Origin: Candidatus Saccharimonadales bacterium
Lineage (GTDB): Bacteria > Patescibacteriota > Saccharimonadia > Saccharimonadales > Saccharimonadaceae
DNA length: 8,565 bases
Direction: 5' to 3'
NCBI GenBank assembly: GCA_030151825.1
Contig: JASLCP010000001.1
Location: 1-8,565 of the forward strand
Part shown: positions 4,119 to 8,565 of the stretch, in pieces
How the letters are laid out: every line of letters starts with the position of its first letter
Numbering within the stretch: the stretch's first letter is position 1
Position numbers and translations under genes: made by a program
Notes under the pieces: generated by a model
Told to the model about the DNA's origin: nothing
The model's input: only the letters and a program-made list of their open reading frames with translations
Databases searched by the model: none

Positions 4119-5866
4119 ACGAGAGACCGAGCTACCCGATAGAGACCCTCAACGATATTATTGATGCGGCCGAGTATTATGATACGCGACGGCGGTTTGA
4201 TGCGTTACTTGATCTGGCGGCTGACGCTTGCTTGACTGCCCCGCTCGAAACACCACCTATAAAAGAGCTAACAACGGATCAAAAAGTGATCGCACAGTAC
4301 GGCATCCTAGGTCTCCGCGCGGCGTACGAAACGTGGATGGGCTATGACGGGTCGACGGATAATACACATCTTGCACCTCTGCTTTCACCAGGAGATTTCG
4401 TTGATACAGCCGATATGTCGATCATCCAAAGAGTCGAGCAATTCGGAAAGCAATTAATCGACGAGGCGTTTATGGTGCTTGGTGAAGGTGCTGACAAACA
4501 AGTTGAGCTATTTAAATACGGCACGCGCGACCAAAAAGTCGAAGCGGCTTGTTGGCTGGATGAACGATTGTCCAAAATGGTATTTGATGATAGTCGGATT
4601 TCCCAAGAACCCGGTAGTCAGACGATACGTATTGACCTTGCCGGCAAATACGACGATGAAATAAATAATGATCGTGGCAGGACGTTTTACCATCCTGCTC
4701 GATTATCTCCAAAACTGACGGGTGTGTATCCAAATAATGAGCTTCGCCCCACCTGTCTGATGACGTCGATTTTGGCGGCGAGTTTTTTCGAAAAAGCCGG
4801 TGCTAAATATTTGCATGCTGGGGTGATGCAAGGAGCTGATTTTGGAACGGCGCAGTCACTGATGAATTTGCTGAATGATGAGCTTGATCGGGGGTCATCA
4901 CCCGCTTTGGTGCGTGACAAATACCGCCAAGCGATTACGACGATTACCGACGAGGTGTATGCCGATACGGGATTTCACGCGGCTATCTATGCCAAAATTG
5001 AGGACGATCAGTGGATACAGGTTGATCCGAATATGGACGGTACGGCTGGTTTGTGGCGAGAGAGAGCTGATGATGTGAATAACGCGTCGCTGCTGCTCTA
5101 TGAACGTGCCGACATTCCTCACCTGCAACTCAGCGTACCGCTCACAGTGTGTTATGATGTGCCGCAAAGCGCCCGTGAGGTAGTACGGTACTCGTTGGGT
5201 AACCCCTTGGTTATTGATACGCTGCAGAGTGATATGCTCCTTGGTGATCAGGTAAAGGAACGGGTATATAGCGAAGTAATCTATCCGTATATTATGCAGA
5301 TAATTAAGCAGATGGCTGTTGATCATCCAGGGCTTGACGCGGCAATATACAAGCTCTTTTTTACCCCTAATCAAGGGAGCAGCCATGAGGGCTCGATCGT
5401 GAAAGAAGCATATAATGACGTGTTTGATCGCTATGTTTTGTGGGGTGAGAGCTTGGAGGCAGTGCAACGGCGAATGCAGGCTGACCCAGAGTATCTTCAG
5501 CGGAGACTTGAAGATATTGCTCATCTATCGACGGCGATCATGGTCAAAATTAGTCAGTACGCGTTGACCGACAATAACCTGACTAATCGTGTTCATTTGG
5601 CGGCCGAGCTGGGACTACCACACGCACGCATCGGATTTTCGGTGCTCAGCGATTTTGCGGCATACTGTGACGATTCGCTGCCGCCATCGTTTTGGGCGAC
5701 CTACTGGCCAAGTGTCATTCCGGTCTCGCAGCAGACTGATCGTAAGGGTAACACACCGCGCCAGCAGGAGCGGTTGCGTCGGTATTTTGAACATCACCAG
5801 ACAAGTGAGTTGACATTTATCAATATTATTGATAAGCTTGACTCGTTTCTATCAGACGCCTCTTAA
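4112..5866 (+). CDS. 584-aa protein with a putative transglutaminase-like Cys-His-Asp site
   Basis: I do not recognise this 584-aa protein as a whole. There is no signal peptide or membrane span, so it is probably cytoplasmic. Its centre follows the transglutaminase-like pattern: RPTCLMTSILAASFFEKAGA (212-231) with Cys215 at the start of a helix, a strand-like KYLHAGVM (232-239), then GFHAAIYAKIEDDQWIQVDP (287-306) with His289 on a strand and Asp305 in the W-x-x-V-D-P motif. In that fold Cys, His and Asp form the catalytic triad of protein cross-linkers, amidases and proteases, and some members are inactive. Residues 15-160 and 380-580 look mostly helical. The frame is open further upstream, but ATG 4112 fits the promoter and avoids overlapping the 68-aa gene. 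The stop overlaps the Shine-Dalgarno of the 59-aa gene. Gene call near certain; the catalytic role is inference. Confidence 0.93.
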   Translation: MANERPSYPIETLNDIIDAAEYYDTRRRFDALLDLAADACLTAPLETPPIKELTTDQKVIAQYGILGLRAAYETWMGYDGSTDNTHLAPLLSPGDFVDTADMSIIQRVEQFGKQLIDEAFMVLGEGADKQVELFKYGTRDQKVEAACWLDERLSKMVFDDSRISQEPGSQTIRIDLAGKYDDEINNDRGRTFYHPARLSPKLTGVYPNNELRPTCLMTSILAASFFEKAGAKYLHAGVMQGADFGTAQSLMNLLNDELDRGSSPALVRDKYRQAITTITDEVYADTGFHAAIYAKIEDDQWIQVDPNMDGTAGLWRERADDVNNASLLLYERADIPHLQLSVPLTVCYDVPQSAREVVRYSLGNPLVIDTLQSDMLLGDQVKERVYSEVIYPYIMQIIKQMAVDHPGLDAAIYKLFFTPNQGSSHEGSIVKEAYNDVFDRYVLWGESLEAVQRRMQADPEYLQRRLEDIAHLSTAIMVKISQYALTDNNLTNRVHLAAELGLPHARIGFSVLSDFAAYCDDSLPPSFWATYWPSVIPVSQQTDRKGNTPRQQERLRRYFEHHQTSELTFINIIDKLDSFLSDAS

Positions 5867-5878
5867 AAGGAGTAGACG

Positions 5879-6058
5879 ATGAGCATTTTCAGGCGGAGAC
5901 CTCGTGGCTACGAACCGCACCACACTGAAGAGCCCGTGGAATTGAACGAGCTGAAGGACGAAACCGCCGACGCACTTGAGCAGATCGGCGAATCTAAGGA
6001 GGCTAAGCCTCGTGGTCATGGCGCACCGGCGCCGACCCCGCTGGAGTTTGACTTCTGA
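5879..6058 (+). CDS. 59-aa charged peptide, coupled to the 584-aa gene
   Basis: ATG 5879 to TGA 6056-6058 encodes 59 residues. The Shine-Dalgarno AAAAGGAG (5865-5872) lies 6 bases before the ATG and starts inside the stop codon of the 584-aa gene, so translation is probably coupled. A strong terminator follows within 6 bases. The peptide has a basic N-terminus (MSIFRRRPRGY), an acidic helix-prone middle (VELNELKDETADALEQIGES, 20-39) and a Gly/Pro/Ala-rich end closing with LEFDF. It is likely largely disordered apart from the middle helix. I know no family for it. Possible roles are a partner, adaptor or substrate of the 584-aa protein; it contains Gln36 and four Lys (26, 40, 43 and none in the tail beyond), but none is proof. 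This is the only gene here that uses TGA as stop. Confidence 0.78.
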   Translation: MSIFRRRPRGYEPHHTEEPVELNELKDETADALEQIGESKEAKPRGHGAPAPTPLEFDF

Positions 6059-6063
6059 CCACC

Positions 6064-6117
6064 CGCCTATGGCGAGAAATGCATGAACGATTGCACTTCT
6101 CGCCATAGGCGTTTTTC
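6064..6117 (+). terminator. Strong 15-bp hairpin terminator
   Basis: CGCCTATGGCGAGAA (6064-6078) pairs perfectly with TTCTCGCCATAGGCG (6097-6111), and TTTTTCTTT follows. Inside the 18-base loop two TGCA copies can add four more pairs. It closes the 584-aa/59-aa operon and insulates the ATP synthase operon. Confidence 0.93.
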
Positions 6118-6132
6118 TTTGCAGCTAGGCAC

Positions 6133-6161
6133 TTGAGAGAACGCCCAGAGTTTGCTACTAT
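6133..6161 (+). promoter_or_regulatory. Promoter of the ATP synthase operon
   Basis: TTGAGA (6133-6138), a 17-bp spacer ending in TGC, and TACTAT (6156-6161), an extended -10. The start would be near 6168, about 3 bases before the ATG at 6171. TATAAC (6159-6164) is an overlapping alternative -10 that would put the start on the ATG itself. Both fit a leaderless or nearly leaderless mRNA. Confidence 0.65.
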
Positions 6162-6170
6162 AACAATCAG

Positions 6171-6422
6171 ATGGGTACCTCATCCCAGAAACCAGGTGAT
6201 TCGGAGACGCCACCGACAAATAAATCGTCGGTCGTTTTATTGCTTGGCGATCTCGGTGACACCACATGGCGCATGTTTGTTCCAACGATTGGATTGCTGC
6301 TCGCCGGTGTCTATGTCGATGATCACATGGGGACGAAACCATGGGGGCTGATTGTCGGAATTGGTATCGGCACAGTCATCGCAGGGTTCCTGATAAAGAA
6401 GCAATTACGGAAAGTATCATAA
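6171..6422 (+). CDS. atpI: AtpI/AtpZ-like ATP synthase accessory membrane protein
   Basis: An 83-aa protein with a soluble Ser/Pro-rich N-terminus (1-25) and two membrane helices (about 34-49 and 58-75). They are joined by YVDDHMGTKPWG (48-59), the acidic short-loop signature D-x-x-x-G-T-K-P-W of the AtpZ/AtpI family. A basic tail (KKQLRK) fits a cytoplasmic C-terminus. Family members lie first in F-type ATP synthase operons and are linked to c-ring assembly or Mg2+/Ca2+ transport; neither can be read from sequence. The start ATG 6171 lies 3-10 bases after the promoter with no Shine-Dalgarno. The stop is 9 bases before atpB. The symbol is used for position and family; AtpZ is an equally fair name. 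Confidence 0.85.
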   Translation: MGTSSQKPGDSETPPTNKSSVVLLLGDLGDTTWRMFVPTIGLLLAGVYVDDHMGTKPWGLIVGIGIGTVIAGFLIKKQLRKVS

Positions 6423-6431
6423 CTATACCTT

Positions 6432-7250
6432 ATGGAAAATCTACACACGAGTTTGGCTGCTGAAACGCTGTTTCATGTTGGGCCGCTAGCAATTACCAAT
6501 TCGATGGTGCTTGGTGGTGCCGGCACACTTCTAGCGGTAGCAGTATTGGTATATGTCGCACATAAACTCAAACGTGGTGGTAAAAAGAACTTTTTGGTCG
6601 GCTTGGTGCAATGGGCGTTTGAAGGCTTTTTGAGCCAAACCGAAGAAATCATTGGCGATAAGCAAGTCGCGCGTCGACTATTTCCGCTGGCAATTACGAT
6701 GTTCTTTGTCGTGCTCGCAACGTATTGGATGGCGGTTATTCCGGGTGTCGGTATTTTGACTTGGCATGGACAGCCGCTTTTCCGAGGACTACCGGCTGAC
6801 CTCAATTTCACCTTTGCACTGGCGCTGATTACAATGGTGACGGCGCAAGTTTATGCGGTGCGTGCTCATGGTTGGGCTGGTAACATTGGTCGCTACCTTC
6901 GTAATCCATTCAAAGACCCAATTGGTGCATTCGAAGGCATCCTCGAGTTTATTGGTGAATTTTCTCGCCATATTGCCCTATCGTTCCGTCTGTTCGGCAA
7001 CGCGTTTGCTGGCGAGATTTTGTTGATGGTGGTATTGCTCTTGACCGGATTTGCGGCGGCGTTTGCCTTGCCGCTAGTCATGGTCTTCGAGCTGTTCATC
7101 GGCTTTATCCAGGCGTACGTGTTCTTTGTCCTGACCGTTATTTTTACGTCACTGGCTGTTCAGTCCCACGGCGATCATGCCGAACCATCGCTCACTTCTC
7201 TTGATCACTCCCCTGCTGATACCTCAACAAAGGCTGCAGTGGCAGATTAA
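6432..7250 (+). CDS. atpB: F-type ATP synthase subunit a
   Basis: A 272-aa membrane protein of the F0 sector, which forms the proton half-channels against the c-ring. Hydrophobic helices lie at about 25-45, 83-107, 125-143, 180-205 and 207-240. IALSFRLFGNAFAGEI (181-196) holds the essential Arg186 (E. coli Arg210) and Glu195 (E. coli Glu219). ELFIGFIQAYVFFVLTVIF (220-238) holds Gln227 (E. coli Gln252), with Glu220 in the place of E. coli His245, as in many bacteria. After the last helix there is an unusually long hydrophilic tail (about 243-272) with three His and several Asp/Glu. It starts 9 bases after atpI without a clear Shine-Dalgarno, so translation probably depends on coupling. Confidence 0.96.
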   Translation: MENLHTSLAAETLFHVGPLAITNSMVLGGAGTLLAVAVLVYVAHKLKRGGKKNFLVGLVQWAFEGFLSQTEEIIGDKQVARRLFPLAITMFFVVLATYWMAVIPGVGILTWHGQPLFRGLPADLNFTFALALITMVTAQVYAVRAHGWAGNIGRYLRNPFKDPIGAFEGILEFIGEFSRHIALSFRLFGNAFAGEILLMVVLLLTGFAAAFALPLVMVFELFIGFIQAYVFFVLTVIFTSLAVQSHGDHAEPSLTSLDHSPADTSTKAAVAD

Positions 7251-7260
7251 CAGAGAGTGA

Positions 7261-7289
7261 TATATAATCTAGGTAATAATTAAAAGGAG
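7261..7289 (+). promoter_or_regulatory. Strong RBS and possible internal promoter before atpE
   Basis: The 50-base gap before atpE is the widest within the ATP synthase operon. It contains AAAAGGAG (7282-7289), 11 bases before the ATG, and a perfect TATAAT (7263-7268) with no good -35. A strong ribosome site is expected because the c-ring needs many copies of subunit c; the promoter is only possible. Confidence 0.4.
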
Positions 7290-7300
7290 TTACAACTAAC

Positions 7301-7510
7301 ATGGAACAACTAGCATTTGGACTTGCTTACGCCCTACCTGCACTTGGTGCGGCACTCGGTATCGGTTTTATCGGTGCAGCGGCATTAAACGCACTTGGTC
7401 GCAATCCAGAGAAATTGGGTGATATCCGCACATTGATGATCACGGCGATTGTCTTTACTGACGCCCTTGCGATCATTGGTATTGTCGTAGCATTTATCGC
7501 AAAAAGCTAA
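7301..7510 (+). CDS. atpE: F-type ATP synthase subunit c
   Basis: A 69-aa hairpin of two membrane helices: helix 1 (about 4-31) with the Gly/Ala-rich GAALGIGFIGAAALNALGRN, the polar loop RNPEKL (34-39) that contacts subunits gamma and epsilon, and helix 2 (about 43-67). Asp54 in FTDALAII is the ion-carrying carboxylate; Asp, as in E. coli, instead of the Glu seen in most bacteria. The residues that make a sodium site (Gln and Glu-Ser/Thr in the Ilyobacter type) are absent, so proton coupling is likely. The helix 1 Gly/Ala repeats allow tight packing in the ring. The length is slightly below the usual 70-80 aa. ATG 7301 follows a strong Shine-Dalgarno. Confidence 0.96.
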   Translation: MEQLAFGLAYALPALGAALGIGFIGAAALNALGRNPEKLGDIRTLMITAIVFTDALAIIGIVVAFIAKS

Positions 7511-7522
7511 TTTGGAGCATCT

Positions 7523-8071
7523 ATGGAATATTTTGCACCATTAATGCAGTTTGCTTCGAGTGAGTCATCGACTGATGGCGGTATTCTCGGTGCGTTGGGA
7601 ATCGACTGGATGCTGTTGGTATTCCAGATCGTTGCTTTTTTGCTGCTTGTATGGCTACTTGGCAAGTTTGTCTATCCAGTATTTATGCGCATCATCGATG
7701 AGCGTGAACGAAAGATCGAGGCAAGTGTCAAAGCTGCCGAAGCTGCCGAAAAGAACGCGGCTAGTGCGCAGGCAGATGTCGAAACGCTCCTGAAGGAAGC
7801 TCGCAAAGAGGCCAAAGAAATTGTCACGACTGCCAAGGATGAAGCGGCTGCTATGATTGAGGCCAGCGATGCCAAAGCCAAAGCGCGTGCCGATAAAATT
7901 GTCAAAGACGCTCATGATCAGCTCGAAAAAGACATCGTAGCTGCCCGTAAGGCGTTGCATAACGATACTATCGACCTAGTGGCGATGGCAACCGAAAAAG
8001 TCATCGGCAACATCGCCAACGCCAAGCTCGACAAGAAGATCATCGAATCGGCTGTCAAGGAGGCGAAGTAA
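7523..8071 (+). CDS. atpF: F-type ATP synthase subunit b
   Basis: A 182-aa peripheral-stalk protein. A short N-terminal segment (1-25) precedes one membrane helix (about 29-50, WMLLVFQIVAFLLLVWLLGK). VYPVFMRIIDERERKIE (50-66) is the typical membrane-exit motif. A long Ala/Glu/Lys-rich coiled coil (about 60-145) follows, then an amphipathic C-terminal part (148-182) that binds delta/F1. It acts as a dimer that holds the a subunit to the F1 head. TTGGAG (7511-7516) lies 6 bases before ATG 7523. The N-terminus before the helix is longer than in E. coli (b has about 5 residues there) but common in other bacteria. The Shine-Dalgarno of atpH lies in its last codons. Confidence 0.95.
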   Translation: MEYFAPLMQFASSESSTDGGILGALGIDWMLLVFQIVAFLLLVWLLGKFVYPVFMRIIDERERKIEASVKAAEAAEKNAASAQADVETLLKEARKEAKEIVTTAKDEAAAMIEASDAKAKARADKIVKDAHDQLEKDIVAARKALHNDTIDLVAMATEKVIGNIANAKLDKKIIESAVKEAK

Positions 8072-8074
8072 GTC

Positions 8075-8458
8075 ATGAGTAAGCTCAGTCGTCGTAAAAT
8101 CGCGAGCATGTGGGCTGATGAGCTGATTGCAGGACGTGATATCAACAAACAGATTGCTGCCTATTTGGTTGAATCGGGTCGCGAGCGCGAAGCTGATTTG
8201 ATTGCCCGCGATACTGTTTCTGCCTTGGCGGCGCGTGGCGTCGTGAGTGCTGATGTGACCAGTGCAACTGACCTATCGGCCGAAAGCAAAAAGGCCATCG
8301 AGGCATTTTTGAAAACTACCAAACAGGCTCAAAAAGTGATGATCCACACGAGTGTTGACCCTACTCTGATTGGCGGTGTTCGTATCGATACAGCTGATGA
8401 ACGACTCGACGCGACCCTTCGTGGACGACTGAACCAACTAAAAACAAGCAAGATATAA
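8075..8458 (+). CDS. atpH: F-type ATP synthase subunit delta, short form
   Basis: A 127-aa protein that links F1 to the b stalk. The C-terminal half is clear: VMIHTSVDPTLIGGVRIDTA (88-107), then RLDATLRGRLNQL (110-122), the conserved D-P-x-L-I-G-G and D-x-(S/T)-L-R-G-R-L elements. Delta/OSCP usually has 170-185 aa with a six-helix N-terminal domain of about 105 residues. Here only about 60 residues precede the linker, so several helices must be missing or merged. This looks native rather than broken: the frame is intact, the Shine-Dalgarno AAGGAGG (8057-8063) precedes ATG 8075, and the gene sits in the normal order between atpF and atpA. Its stop TAA (8456-8458) overlaps the Shine-Dalgarno of atpA. 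Confidence 0.9.
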   Translation: MSKLSRRKIASMWADELIAGRDINKQIAAYLVESGREREADLIARDTVSALAARGVVSADVTSATDLSAESKKAIEAFLKTTKQAQKVMIHTSVDPTLIGGVRIDTADERLDATLRGRLNQLKTSKI

Positions 8459-8467
8459 GGAGAATAT

Positions 8468-8565
8468 ATGGCAACAGATCTATCTATTACAGCACTGTCC
8501 CAGGACCTCCGCGACGCGATCAATAAGCTTGACGTCTCTGGAGATCTTGAAACAGTCGGTATCGT
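8468..8565 (+). CDS. atpA: F-type ATP synthase subunit alpha, N-terminal fragment
   Basis: ATG 8468 is followed by 31 more full codons to the window end, so only the N-terminus is visible. ITALSQDLRDAINKLDVSGD (7-26) is the N-terminal helix that contacts delta. LETVGIV (27-33) matches the start of the beta-barrel (E-x-x-G-x-V) of alpha subunits. The Shine-Dalgarno AAGGAG (8457-8462) starts within the stop codon of atpH, 5 bases before the ATG, so the two genes are translationally linked. The gene order b-delta-alpha makes the call safe despite the short fragment; alpha is the non-catalytic nucleotide-binding subunit of F1. Confidence 0.9.
   Translation, partial: MATDLSITALSQDLRDAINKLDVSGDLETVGI

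Noticed and set aside
4898..5524. Open minus-strand frame of 208 codons within the 584-aa gene
   Set aside because: It has no Shine-Dalgarno or promoter and lies wholly antisense to a longer frame with promoter, coupled downstream gene and terminator.
5879..6058. 59-aa peptide as a Pup-like protein modifier
   Set aside because: Size and disorder fit, but the Gly-Gly-Gln/Glu C-terminus of Pup is missing and no ligase or proteasome gene is nearby.

Overview
The window looks like a piece of a small, gene-dense bacterial genome. It holds 15 protein genes, two of them cut by the window edges, and very short intergenic gaps. No RNA gene, insertion sequence or CRISPR array was seen. The most economical guess is a Patescibacteria/CPR member, possibly Saccharibacteria. 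This is an inference from the compact layout, many small uncharacterised proteins, a reduced ATP synthase delta subunit and several genes that appear to be transcribed without a leader. TGA behaves as a stop: one gene ends in TGA right before a perfect terminator hairpin, and no conserved gene contains an in-frame TGA. That argues against the UGA=Gly code of Gracilibacteria/Absconditabacteria.

Layout. At 1-297 is the C-terminal end of a family-4-type glycosyltransferase, overlapping tail to tail with an alpha/beta hydrolase on the minus strand (254-1096). Upstream of the hydrolase, also on the minus strand, is a two-gene unit of small unknown proteins (67 aa, then 42 aa). It has its own promoter and a large structured terminator, and its promoter region contains an 8-bp direct repeat with an 11-bp pitch. 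The 67-aa protein reads like a ribbon-helix-helix protein. Divergent from it is an ABC-F ATPase of the ribosome-associated type (1637-3274), followed by a 32-aa very basic peptide gene and a perfect 17-bp hairpin terminator. On the minus strand follow a glutaredoxin/mycoredoxin-like gene and a 68-aa small protein gene, each with a good promoter.

From 4112 to 6058 lies a two-gene operon. The first gene encodes a 584-aa protein of no family I recognise as a whole, but with a Cys-His-Asp arrangement like a transglutaminase-like domain. The second encodes a 59-aa charged peptide whose Shine-Dalgarno sequence overlaps the stop of the first. The operon has its own promoter and a strong terminator. 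It is the most interesting uncharacterised unit here, together with the 67/42-aa pair.

From 6133 to the end runs an F-type ATP synthase operon in the common bacterial order: AtpI/AtpZ-like, a (atpB), c (atpE), b (atpF), delta (atpH), alpha (atpA, cut). The c subunit carries its proton-binding carboxylate (Asp54) and subunit a its essential Arg (Arg186). The delta subunit is short, and subunit a has a hydrophilic C-terminal tail.

A recurring regulatory pattern is a -10 box preceded by TGn, seen at most promoters. Four promoters lie so close to the ATG that the mRNA would be leaderless or nearly so, and the genes they drive lack a Shine-Dalgarno sequence. Small genes and operon-internal genes mostly have clear Shine-Dalgarno sequences.
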